Of a DNA stretch of 64,000 bases, positions 56,406 through 64,000 are shown in pieces. The notes beneath the pieces were generated by a model, which worked only from the letters and a program-made list of their open reading frames with translations, searched no databases and had not been told where the DNA came from. The position numbers and the translations under genes were made by a program. The stretch spans positions 18,406 through 82,405 of the forward strand of contig CAJFNV010000107.1 of assembly GCA_904395805.1 (NCBI GenBank), in the 5' to 3' direction. How positions within the stretch are numbered: position 1 is the stretch's first letter; each line of letters opens with the position of its first letter. The stretch is from Candidatus Gallispira edinburgensis (GTDB lineage: Bacteria; Bacillota; Clostridia; Lachnospirales; CAG-274).

Positions 56406-57738
56406 AAGAAGTAAGGTCATAAAAATAGAAAATATAACAGACAGAAGGTCCCGCCTTATCAAGGCTTATGAAACAGGGCTTGATGCACTTGAAGCTTATG
56501 AAGATATACCGAAGGGCATGTTTGGCTCTGTGGCGGTCATTAAAAGCGGAAATGTGACATTAAATTCCGATGAACTGGACTTTGAATTCACGGTGCCTTT
56601 TGACGATGATCTTGAGGCTAACGAGGTCGAAATAACCGTTTATAACCTGACAGATAACACCATTAACAATCTTAAAAGAGCCGCCGACATTACAATAGAG
56701 GCAGGCTATAAGGGCGATACGGGTGTTATATTCAAGGGTTTTATCGACAATGTCAAAACAGGGTATGAGGATGTTGACAAAGTGACAACAATAACCTGTT
56801 ACAACTGTGCAGGTACGGAAACCGTTGAAAGTATTACATACAGTGAAAATACAAAAGCAAGCACCATACTTAAGGACCTTATAGAAAAGCTTAAAATGCC
56901 TATAGCTGTTTTTAAGGTGAGAAGAGATTGGACATATACAGATAGTGTGACTGTTGACGGCTGTATAAGAGAGGAAATAAAGAAATATGCGGAAGTCTGC
57001 GGCATATCCGTGTATGCCAATAACGGAAGTATATATGCCCGCTACATAAAAGACGGGGACAATATTAATTTTACCGTAAATGAGAATACAGGGCTTATCG
57101 GCAGTCCCGAACACTATACAGAGGAAATCAATGCTGAGGATTATGTGGATGTTATTGACGGGTACAAGGTGGAAATGCTTTTACAGCACAGAATAACTAC
57201 TGCGGCAATAATAAATCTGTCAAGCAGAGAGGCTAACGGCACATTTAGAGTAAGAAAAGGCGAACACAGTTATTCTGACGGCGAGGCAATTACCACATTT
57301 GAGGCAATAGGAAATATAACATCATACAAAGAAGAAAAGGAAGAAAGTAAGAGCACAAAGTCGGCATCTGACAAGGCTCAAAAGGTTATTTCAGCAGGTA
57401 AAAAGTACATAGGAACGCCATATAAATACGGCGGGAATTCACCTACGTCAGGTATGGACTGCTCACATTTTGTTGTCAGGGCCTTTAAGGAAAGCGGTGT
57501 AAGCAGCAAGGTTACGGGGTACGCAACAGCACAGGGGCTTTATAATTTGAGTACAAAAGTATCTGCTTCAAACAGACAGGTTGGGGACATTATATTCTTT
57601 AACAATGGGTCTAATGGTAATCATATAGGTATTTACACAGGCGGAAATAAAATGCTTAATTGTTATTCCGGCGGAGGGGTAAAGGAAACACCTATAAGTT
57701 ACGGCGGAAATTTAGTTGGTTATGGTCGTTTATGGTAG
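56398..57738 (+). CDS. baseplate hub protein with NlpC/P60 endopeptidase domain
   Basis: A 446-residue protein. Residues 1-300 resemble a phage late-control gene D/gp27-like hub (FTVPFDDDLEANEVEITVYNL, in part). A Lys/Ser linker (about 315-325) joins a C-terminal NlpC/P60 domain: catalytic Cys in GMDCSHFV near 355 and His in NHIGIY near 407. It cleaves peptide stems of peptidoglycan during infection. TTG start overlapping the previous gene. Confidence 0.9.
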   Translation: MNRRSKVIKIENITDRRSRLIKAYETGLDALEAYEDIPKGMFGSVAVIKSGNVTLNSDELDFEFTVPFDDDLEANEVEITVYNLTDNTINNLKRAADITIEAGYKGDTGVIFKGFIDNVKTGYEDVDKVTTITCYNCAGTETVESITYSENTKASTILKDLIEKLKMPIAVFKVRRDWTYTDSVTVDGCIREEIKKYAEVCGISVYANNGSIYARYIKDGDNINFTVNENTGLIGSPEHYTEEINAEDYVDVIDGYKVEMLLQHRITTAAIINLSSREANGTFRVRKGEHSYSDGEAITTFEAIGNITSYKEEKEESKSTKSASDKAQKVISAGKKYIGTPYKYGGNSPTSGMDCSHFVVRAFKESGVSSKVTGYATAQGLYNLSTKVSASNRQVGDIIFFNNGSNGNHIGIYTGGNKMLNCYSGGGVKETPISYGGNLVGYGRLW

Positions 57739-57751
57739 GAGGTTTTGACTT

Positions 57752-58174
57752 ATGGATACAAATCCACTGGCAAGAGCTGTGAACAATATGGTTAATCAGC
57801 AGCTTATGGATACACATACAAATTTTATAGGTAAAATTGTTAGTATTGACATAAACACTGCTAAGGTGCAGCCCCTTACAATGTACAAGGTATACGGGCA
57901 GAAAGCACAGACTTCTGCCGTTCTTACAAATGTGCCTATTCTTTATCCTTATAAGTGTGTTTATAAGGTGGATGAGGTTACAAATGAAGTCATAGGAATT
58001 GTACAGGAGGAGCTCAAAGAAGGAGACACTGTGTACTGTGGTGTGTGTGAAAGGGACATTACAGAGGCTAAGAATGGCAATCTGGCAGCTCCTTCGGTGG
58101 CAAGACGGCACAATTTAAGTGACAGTGTTATTATTATGGGAATGTCGGAAATTGAGTATGTGGCAGGTGAGTAA
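57752..58174 (+). CDS. Gp138-like baseplate spike protein
   Basis: A 140-residue protein with an OB-fold pattern (GKIVSIDINTAKVQPLTM, LKEGDTVYCGVCERDI) of the Gp138 N-terminal family. It forms the central spike tip. AGGAGG precedes the ATG. Confidence 0.82.
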   Translation: MDTNPLARAVNNMVNQQLMDTHTNFIGKIVSIDINTAKVQPLTMYKVYGQKAQTSAVLTNVPILYPYKCVYKVDEVTNEVIGIVQEELKEGDTVYCGVCERDITEAKNGNLAAPSVARRHNLSDSVIIMGMSEIEYVAGE

Positions 58175-58531
58175 ATGAAAGGCTTTGCATTGGATAATGA
58201 CGGAGATGTAATTATTGAAAACAACAAAATAAAAATAGTCAATGGTAAGGAACTTATAAGACAGACGGTAGAAACCGTTCTTGGCACAAACAAGGGCGAA
58301 TGGTTCCTTAATATTGATGAAGGCATTGACTTTAATAATCTTCTGGGTAAAAAGAAAGAGGATGAAATAATAAGAAATGAAATTTTACAAGGGCTGCAGC
58401 AGGTTGACAGCTCTTTTGTTTTGGATAGCTTTAATTGTGATTTTGACAGAAAAAACAGAAAGCTTACTGTTTCATTTAAAGCAAGAAATTCATCGGGTGA
58501 AGAGGTAACGGGAGAGGATGTCTATGAATAG
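58175..58531 (+). CDS. gpW/gp25-like baseplate wedge (DUF2634)
   Basis: A 118-residue wedge subunit: VNGKELIRQTVETVLGTNKG, EWFLNIDEGIDF and the C-terminal strand region match gp25/DUF2634. ATG directly after the previous stop. Confidence 0.85.
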   Translation: MKGFALDNDGDVIIENNKIKIVNGKELIRQTVETVLGTNKGEWFLNIDEGIDFNNLLGKKKEDEIIRNEILQGLQQVDSSFVLDSFNCDFDRKNRKLTVSFKARNSSGEEVTGEDVYE

Positions 58532-58542
58532 GAGGTGTTGTT

Positions 58543-59703
58543 ATGCCTTTAACTGCTAAGGGCTTTGAAAGATTAAGCTACAACGATATTGTAAACAAAA
58601 AAATTCAGAAGGCAAAGGAGCTTTTCGGTGAGGATATAGATACATCGGAGCTTACACCTCTTGGAAAGTTTATAAGGATAAATGCCTATGATCTGGCTGA
58701 GGCTGAAGAAGAAGCGGAATATATTTATTATTCCATTTTTCCCAATACGGCAAGGGGCGTAAGCCTTGACCGATTGTGTACCTTTGTGGGAATTACAAGA
58801 AATCCTGCAACGGCAGCGGAACACAAGGTAAAAGTTATGGGCACAAGCGGATATGTGGTCCCAATCGGTTTTCTTGTGGGGACGGTGTCGGGTATTAATT
58901 TTTATAATGCCATGGATACGGAAATTGTTGATGGTGAATGTGAAATAACCGTTTACTGTACACAGACGGGAATAGCAGGCAATGTTGACAGCACAACAAT
59001 AACTCAGGTCGTAAATCCTGTTGCAGGCATTGCAAGTGTGCAGGGAATTGAACTCCTTACACAAGGCAGTGCCGATGAGACCGACTATGAATTAAGACAG
59101 AGATTTGAAGAGGCAAGAGAAGGAGCAGGAGCCTGTACGGAGGCTGCTATAAGAGCAGCCCTTATGAGGGTGCCCACAGTAACAAGTGCAGGGGTAATCG
59201 TAAACGACACCACGGAAACTGATAGCAGCGGCAGACCGCCTTTTTCCTTTGAGTGCTTTATAAACGGTGGGGAAAATTACCATACTGAAATTGCCGAGAC
59301 CATATATAACAAAAAGCCTATAGGCATAAAGACATACGGAAGCGTTTCGGAAACCATTGTTGACGAAGGCGGTTATGAACATACTATCAATTTCAGTCAT
59401 ACCACAAAAATAAGTGTAAAAGTCAGCATGAAGATAAGAACTGACAGTACATTTGAAGGTGACAGCGGAAAGACGGAAATTGCCGATAATCTTAAGACCT
59501 ATATTGATAATCTTGGAGTTGGCGAAAGCGTTATTTTATCGTCACTTTATGGCAAAATCCATGCTGTAAGCGGTGTTGAGGAAGTAACGGAACTTAAGCT
59601 TGCAAAAGGAAGCGGAAGCTTTTCGGCTCAGAACATAGAGGTTGAGGAATGGGAAATTGTAAACTGTGAAAGTGTGTCGGTTGAGGTGATCACTGATGAT
59701 TGA
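58543..59703 (+). CDS. baseplate J-family wedge protein
   Basis: A 386-residue baseplate J protein: TPLGKFIRINAYDLAEAEEE near the N-terminus, the IPIGF-type barrel (VVPIGFLVGTVSGINFYN), GIAGNVDSTTITQVVNPVAG and the ETDYELRQRFEEARE region. AGGAGGTG precedes the ATG. Confidence 0.93.
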   Translation: MPLTAKGFERLSYNDIVNKKIQKAKELFGEDIDTSELTPLGKFIRINAYDLAEAEEEAEYIYYSIFPNTARGVSLDRLCTFVGITRNPATAAEHKVKVMGTSGYVVPIGFLVGTVSGINFYNAMDTEIVDGECEITVYCTQTGIAGNVDSTTITQVVNPVAGIASVQGIELLTQGSADETDYELRQRFEEAREGAGACTEAAIRAALMRVPTVTSAGVIVNDTTETDSSGRPPFSFECFINGGENYHTEIAETIYNKKPIGIKTYGSVSETIVDEGGYEHTINFSHTTKISVKVSMKIRTDSTFEGDSGKTEIADNLKTYIDNLGVGESVILSSLYGKIHAVSGVEEVTELKLAKGSGSFSAQNIEVEEWEIVNCESVSVEVITDD

Positions 59704-60325
59704 TTTCAAGAAAGATAATTACGCTAAAAATCTGCCGGATGCATTCAGAAAAGATACAGACAGCAATAATTACAAAATACTTGAAAATGAAAGGCTTGCT
59801 GTTGAGGAACATTTAAGCGACTTGTACGGTATATATGAAATAATCAATCTGGATAATGCTTACGGCAAAACTCTTGACAGATATGGTGAGAGAGTAGGAC
59901 AGGCGAGAGGGCTTGCTACAGATGAACAGTATATTTTAATGATAAAAGCTAAGATATTAAGAGCATTGGGGAATGGTACTTATTCAAGTGTGCTTAATAG
60001 TCTTTGTATGACATTCGGCTGTGAACCTGAACAAGTGTATATTGAGGAAACAGATGAGCCGTGTCTGGTAAAGATGGTAACGCTGCCTCTTGACATATTA
60101 AACAGCAGCGGAATGACCGTTACTCAGGTCACTCAGCTTATAAAAACATTGCTGCCTGTTTGTGTAAGGCTTGACGGTTTATCTCTTGAAGGAACTTTTG
60201 AGTTTGCAGATAGTGAGAATGTGTATGATGAGGCAAAGGGCTTTTGCGATGTTGAAGGTGGCAGTATTGGCGGTTATCTTGGATATATGTCAAGTGATGA
60301 GAATGAACCGATATTACCGATTTAG
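59696..60325 (+). CDS. baseplate wedge/tail protein I-like (DUF2313)
   Basis: A 209-residue protein following baseplate J with an eight-base overlap, as expected for YmfQ/DUF2313 proteins that attach fibres (GKTLDRYGERVGQARGLATD; LRALGNGTYSSVLNSL). Confidence 0.8.
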   Translation: MIDFKKDNYAKNLPDAFRKDTDSNNYKILENERLAVEEHLSDLYGIYEIINLDNAYGKTLDRYGERVGQARGLATDEQYILMIKAKILRALGNGTYSSVLNSLCMTFGCEPEQVYIEETDEPCLVKMVTLPLDILNSSGMTVTQVTQLIKTLLPVCVRLDGLSLEGTFEFADSENVYDEAKGFCDVEGGSIGGYLGYMSSDENEPILPI

Positions 60326-60336
60326 GAGGTGCAAAT

Positions 60337-63093
60337 ATGGCATTAAATTTTGATAATGAAATTCCTGAGTGGAAAAATGAAGGTGTGGAGCCTAGCGAAG
60401 AACTGAGAGAAAAAGGCTTTACCGGAGGATATAAGCCACCTGCAACGGTTTTTAACTGGTTTTGGAGTAAGGTGCAGAAGTGCATTGCTGAGTTGCAGAA
60501 TAAGCTGAAAGGTCATGACGAAAAACTGAGCAGTGTAGAAGGTGATTACCTCTCTAAGTCAAAAGGTGGAACTGTAAAAGGTGAAGTTGAGTTTCAAAAG
60601 AATGTGTGTGTTAGAAAATCCCATATTTTAGGTTCAGAGGGAGGGCAGACAGCAGACATTGACTTTGGTTATGCAGGGTCTTTATGTTTAGGTTTAAGAG
60701 ATGGAAACAGTACAACAAGCGAGTGGAAGAGTTATATAGAATTTGGGCAGGCGTCAGGTGGACTGCGTTCTTACTCTTCATCAGGAAATTTTAACACTGT
60801 GACCGGGTCTTATGGTTTAATTACAACTTCGCAGGATAGTACAAGTTCAGATGGAGATATTGTAATAGCCGCAGGACACAACGATAATAATATAAAATAT
60901 CCGGGACAATTGTATGACGTATTGGCTGACAGCTTACACGACATATCTGCTTACGAAGACATCGATTGGGATGATTTAAAACAGAGACTTTCAGGTTTTG
61001 GTGATGTAAAAATACTTTCATCAGGTGATATAGTTTTAATATCAAGAGGTGATAACTTAAATTTAATATCTAAGTATGATATTAGTTTACAGAGCGGCAG
61101 TTTTCAAACGAGAGCAGTAGGTGGAAAGTGTACAGATGGTAATTCAGATTACTATGAAGAAATTAATAGTGATAAGTATAAGAGTTATCATACTAAAGAA
61201 CAGCGATTTTTAACTGATGGAGATATACTTTTAATACCTGGACACCATGGTATTGAAGGAAATGATACAGATGGAAAACACAATGTGATTGTTTCTAACT
61301 TAAAAGGAAAAACAAGTAGCAGCGGGGTTAAACCTAAAATAACAAATTTTTCTGATATTCATTCAGCTAATTTTGAAGAGGGTGGAGAAAACCTTATTGA
61401 TAAGTATAATAGAAAATTGTTTAATGTCTATGAATGTAATGAAAATAATGAGGTAACTATCCCTGATTTTGTAAGTGGTACTAACTATGGTCCTTTTATT
61501 TTAAAATTTAAAAGTAACAGTACTACAGGAAATGTGTTAAAAATCAAAATAAACAGTAATACATATGATTTATATGATTTTAATAGTGAAATGGAAATTA
61601 TTGACTCTAATATTCAAAGCGGAATTTTATATGTATTAAATTATCAACCCCATAGACTTGAAGATGGAGAAAATGTCGTTTTATGTTTAGGCACCGTTAG
61701 TTCTGAAGGTTTTGCTAAGCAAGCAACGGGTACTACATATTATAATAGCCTAAAGTTTGGTTTACTAGGGTGCTCAAATGGTCATTTAAAAATTAATGAA
61801 AACGGTTATCTTGACCATTTATCAGGTAACGGACATAATCACATCCCTGCTAATGGTAGTATAGGTCAAGTACTTGTAAATAATGGGTCAGGAAAAGCTA
61901 AATGGGAAACTCTCAAAACCCAATCAATAACTGTTGATGATGAATTAAGTGACACAAGTATAAATCCCGTACAGAATAAAGTCATTAAAAAAGCACTGGA
62001 TGGTGTTATACCTTATGGTATATGTCAAACAGCGGGTAATGAGAACTCTAAAACAGTTGAAATTCCGAATTTTAAATTATCTGACCATTGTTGGTTTTAT
62101 TTAATATTTACGAATGACAATTCATCAGGTTCTGCAACTTTAACAGTAAATGGAGAAGGCGGGTTTGACATTTACTATTGGAATGATTCGAGTTTTTTTG
62201 AAGATATTAAGGCAAATATACTTTACCTTGTTTATTTAGATGGTGCAGACTCAGGAACATTTTATTTAATTGATACCACATCAGCTTTATCAAATTTTAA
62301 GGCTGATAATTCTCCTGTATCTGGTAGTAGTAACTTAATAACCAGTGGTGGGGTGTATGAAGCCTTGAATGCAAAGTACAGAGTGTATGTGAAAAGCAAT
62401 AATACTATTGCCCCTTACCAGTCTTTTACAGATGGAGCATTAGTTAGTAGTTTACAAGAAGCGTTCAATATCGTAAATGCTGATAACGATGTTCATAGGT
62501 ATGAAATAGTTCTATTACCAGGGTCCCACGACTTACCAAATAAAATATCTCTCTCTAAGGAAGTTGCAGATTTAACAATAAGAGGTTTTAATTCAGTAAA
62601 TAGAGATAATTGTATTATTAATTATACTAAACAAGGTGGTAATAACCACGCAGCATTAATAAGTATTACCGTAAATTATGACAATTTAAGTTTAACCTTA
62701 AAGGATTTAACCTTAAATACTAATGATAATAGTGCAAGGTGCATAGAATTATCAGGTTGCAGTGGATTAGATGTTGATAATGTGTTCTTTATAGGTGGAA
62801 ATTCCGCTACAAGTCTTAATACTCAAGATGGAATTATATCATTTAAGAACAACGGTGCTAATATACTTAGAACTGTTAATATAAGTAATTGCATTTTTGA
62901 TAATTTAAATACTAATTCAAATAGTTATTGTGTATCTATTGGAGTTGTTGGAGAACAAGGCAATCCTTGCTTTATAAGATTGTGTGGGAATATATGTATA
63001 ACTGAGGATAAGGATTTTGATTATCTCCTTCCAGATAATTTATTAAATAGTGTTATTACAGATTATGGTAATAATTCAATTGTTACTTTATAA
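60337..63093 (+). CDS. tail fibre/receptor-binding protein
   Basis: A 918-residue fibre. The N-terminal part (to about 80) attaches to the baseplate (PPATVFNWFWSKVQKCIAELQ). Long Ser/Gly/Asn-rich strands follow, with a GSIGQVLVNNGSGKAKW fibre motif near 510 and an INPVQNKVIKKAL segment near 548. The C-terminus (about 700-918) looks like a right-handed beta-helix. From about residue 330 on, the DNA is richer in A+T and codon use shifts, suggesting domain exchange. Confidence 0.85.
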   Translation: MALNFDNEIPEWKNEGVEPSEELREKGFTGGYKPPATVFNWFWSKVQKCIAELQNKLKGHDEKLSSVEGDYLSKSKGGTVKGEVEFQKNVCVRKSHILGSEGGQTADIDFGYAGSLCLGLRDGNSTTSEWKSYIEFGQASGGLRSYSSSGNFNTVTGSYGLITTSQDSTSSDGDIVIAAGHNDNNIKYPGQLYDVLADSLHDISAYEDIDWDDLKQRLSGFGDVKILSSGDIVLISRGDNLNLISKYDISLQSGSFQTRAVGGKCTDGNSDYYEEINSDKYKSYHTKEQRFLTDGDILLIPGHHGIEGNDTDGKHNVIVSNLKGKTSSSGVKPKITNFSDIHSANFEEGGENLIDKYNRKLFNVYECNENNEVTIPDFVSGTNYGPFILKFKSNSTTGNVLKIKINSNTYDLYDFNSEMEIIDSNIQSGILYVLNYQPHRLEDGENVVLCLGTVSSEGFAKQATGTTYYNSLKFGLLGCSNGHLKINENGYLDHLSGNGHNHIPANGSIGQVLVNNGSGKAKWETLKTQSITVDDELSDTSINPVQNKVIKKALDGVIPYGICQTAGNENSKTVEIPNFKLSDHCWFYLIFTNDNSSGSATLTVNGEGGFDIYYWNDSSFFEDIKANILYLVYLDGADSGTFYLIDTTSALSNFKADNSPVSGSSNLITSGGVYEALNAKYRVYVKSNNTIAPYQSFTDGALVSSLQEAFNIVNADNDVHRYEIVLLPGSHDLPNKISLSKEVADLTIRGFNSVNRDNCIINYTKQGGNNHAALISITVNYDNLSLTLKDLTLNTNDNSARCIELSGCSGLDVDNVFFIGGNSATSLNTQDGIISFKNNGANILRTVNISNCIFDNLNTNSNSYCVSIGVVGEQGNPCFIRLCGNICITEDKDFDYLLPDNLLNSVITDYGNNSIVTL

Positions 63094-63109
63094 AAAAGAG
63101 GTGATAAGT

Positions 63110-63178
63110 ATGTCGGAAATATATGTAGCCTTAATAGGGTTATTAGGTAGTATTTGTAGGTGCAGCAGATTTTGTTAG
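63110..63178 (+). pseudogene. short broken frame before the lysis-module gene
   Basis: A 22-codon frame (MSEIYVALIGLLGS then a Cys/Arg-rich end) with AGAGGTGA upstream. If one base is removed near 63155 the frame runs through VGAADFVSLEGF into the next gene, so it may be the frameshifted N-terminus of a longer small membrane protein. A genuine micro-ORF is also possible. Confidence 0.35.
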
Positions 63179-63191
63179 TCTGGAGGGTTTT

Positions 63192-63557
63192 ATGCTAATA
63201 GAAGTAATAAGTCAGTATTGGCTTGAATTAATTTTTGGCTGCTTCACTGCTTTTTTAGGCTTTTGCTATAAAGGATTAAAGAATGAACTTATAAAAAGAG
63301 TTAAGGAACAGGAAGCAGTTAAACAGGGGCTTGTTGCAATACTTCGCCAAACCATTTATGACAATTACAATAAATGGTCGGAAAGAGGGTATTGTCCTAT
63401 ATATGCCCGTGAAGTAATATCTGATGTATATGCACAATACCATTCCCTAGGCGGAAATGATGTAGGCACGGAGCTTTATAACAGGACTATGGAGCTGCCT
63501 ACGGAAGCCCCGGAAGGTAAAATAATAAGCGATAATAAATTTTATAAGGAACATTGA
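63192..63557 (+). CDS. lysis-module membrane protein
   Basis: A 121-residue protein with one N-terminal membrane helix (about 9-26) and a charged cytoplasmic part (LKNELIKRVKEQEAVKQG; NYNKWSERGYCPIYAREVI). It sits between fibre and holin genes. GGAGGG precedes the ATG. Relatives in clostridial phages are unassigned holin-associated proteins. Confidence 0.6.
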   Translation: MLIEVISQYWLELIFGCFTAFLGFCYKGLKNELIKRVKEQEAVKQGLVAILRQTIYDNYNKWSERGYCPIYAREVISDVYAQYHSLGGNDVGTELYNRTMELPTEAPEGKIISDNKFYKEH

Positions 63558-63575
63558 TTTAAGGAGGTACATATT

Positions 63576-63803
63576 ATGAAAATTGAAGTAGGAACAATTA
63601 TAAGAACAGTTTTATTGGTAGTAGCGCTTGTAAATCAGGTGCTTACACTTACAGGTCACAGTGTATTGCCTGTAAGTGATGAACAGCTTACAGAACTTAT
63701 TAGCACAATATTTACAGTTGTAACCGCATTGATTGCATGGTGGAAGAATAATAGTTTTACAAGCAAAGCAATTAAGGCAGATGAATATAAAAAAAGTTTG
63801 TAA
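63576..63803 (+). CDS. phage holin (SPP1/phi-LC3 type)
   Basis: A 75-residue holin with two hydrophobic helices (about 5-25 and 38-58) and a charged tail (WWKNNSFTSKAIKADEYKK), the typical form of this family. AAGGAGG precedes the ATG. It permits endolysin access to the wall. Confidence 0.9.
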   Translation: MKIEVGTIIRTVLLVVALVNQVLTLTGHSVLPVSDEQLTELISTIFTVVTALIAWWKNNSFTSKAIKADEYKKSL

Positions 63804-63815
63804 GAAGGTGTAACG

Positions 63816-64000
63816 ATGAATATAAACAAGTATCTTACAAAAGTAAATTATAATACTTTAAAGGGGAAGGTAAACAAGTACATTGTTATACATTATACCG
63901 CAAACAACGGTGACACGGCGCTGGGGAACTGCAAGTATTTTTACAGTGCCGACAGAGGTTCAAGTGCCCATTACTTTGTTGACGAAACAGGTGTGTGGCA
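63816..64000 (+). CDS. N-acetylmuramoyl-L-alanine amidase (endolysin), partial
   Basis: The first 61 codons of an Amidase_2-type endolysin: YIVIHYTANNGDTALGNCKY contains the first zinc-ligand His, and SSAHYFVDETGVW the second conserved block. The gene is cut by the window end. Standard lysis position after the holin. Confidence 0.88.
   Translation, partial: MNINKYLTKVNYNTLKGKVNKYIVIHYTANNGDTALGNCKYFYSADRGSSAHYFVDETGVW

Larger units (their letters stand above)
22252..64000. mobile_element. myovirus-like prophage, left end and most of its genome
   Basis: A contiguous phage gene order runs to the right edge: leftward lysogeny module, rightward early, replication, packaging, head, contractile tail, baseplate, fibre and lysis genes. 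The DUF3383-type sheath, tube, LysM hub, gpW/gp25 wedge and baseplate J genes define a contractile tail. The lysis amidase is cut by the window end, so the right attachment site is not visible. Confidence 0.93.

Overview
The window is chromosomal DNA from a low-to-moderate GC, endospore-forming member of the Clostridia, running into a large tailed-phage prophage that continues past the right edge. Sporulation is indicated by yunB and by the 3' part of a spore-type GH18 hydrolase gene. The Clostridia placement rests on AT-rich promoters, strong AGGAGG ribosome-binding sites, frequent GTG/TTG starts and an F-type ATP synthase whose c subunit carries the Na+-binding residues of anaerobic Firmicutes and Fusobacteria.

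Host region (1 to about 22.25 kb). A leftward cluster encodes chorismate synthase, diaminopimelate decarboxylase and a LUD-domain protein. A rightward operon encodes a KtrB/KtrA-type K+ transporter, a SpoU rRNA methyltransferase and a ComEB-type dCMP deaminase, and ends at a strong terminator. Next, leftward, come endonuclease IV, tRNA-Ser(GCU), a PAP2 phosphatase overlapping dapF, and yunB. A rightward class A penicillin-binding protein is followed by a gene-free stretch of nested hairpins, then the complete ATP synthase operon (atpZ-like, atpI, B, E, F, H, A, G, D, C). A leftward pair follows: a YkvI-like membrane protein with an unusual start codon, preceded by a GH18 gene that keeps only its C-terminal coding part.

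Prophage (about 22.25 kb to the end). The GH18 gene is cut at a short palindrome beside the gene for a large serine recombinase. The lysogeny module (recombinase, ImmA-type protease, repressor) reads left. The early region reads right from an operator-laden promoter: small regulators, a highly structured untranslated element, Gam-like protein, Rad52-type annealing protein, SSB, replisome organizer, DnaC-like loader, RusA resolvase, an orphan N6-adenine methylase, YopX and a sigma-like late regulator. The late region encodes terminase, SPP1-type portal, a MuF-like head protein fused to an ADP-ribosyltransferase-like domain, scaffold, capsid, connectors, DUF3383-type contractile sheath, tube, a probably frameshifted tail chaperone, tape measure with a lytic transglycosylase domain, baseplate, fibre, holin and the start of an amidase. 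It is therefore a myovirus-like prophage. A HicAB toxin-antitoxin cassette with its own promoter and terminators sits inside the tail operon, and a terminator-bounded accessory zone lies between head genes.

The most interesting hypothesis is that the prophage is a sporulation-linked intervening element. It splits a spore hydrolase gene, its serine recombinase lies directly at the junction, and the recombinase has a possible mother-cell (sigma-E-like) promoter. That is the arrangement of the skin and SPbeta elements of Bacillus. The right junction is outside the window, so this remains a testable inference.
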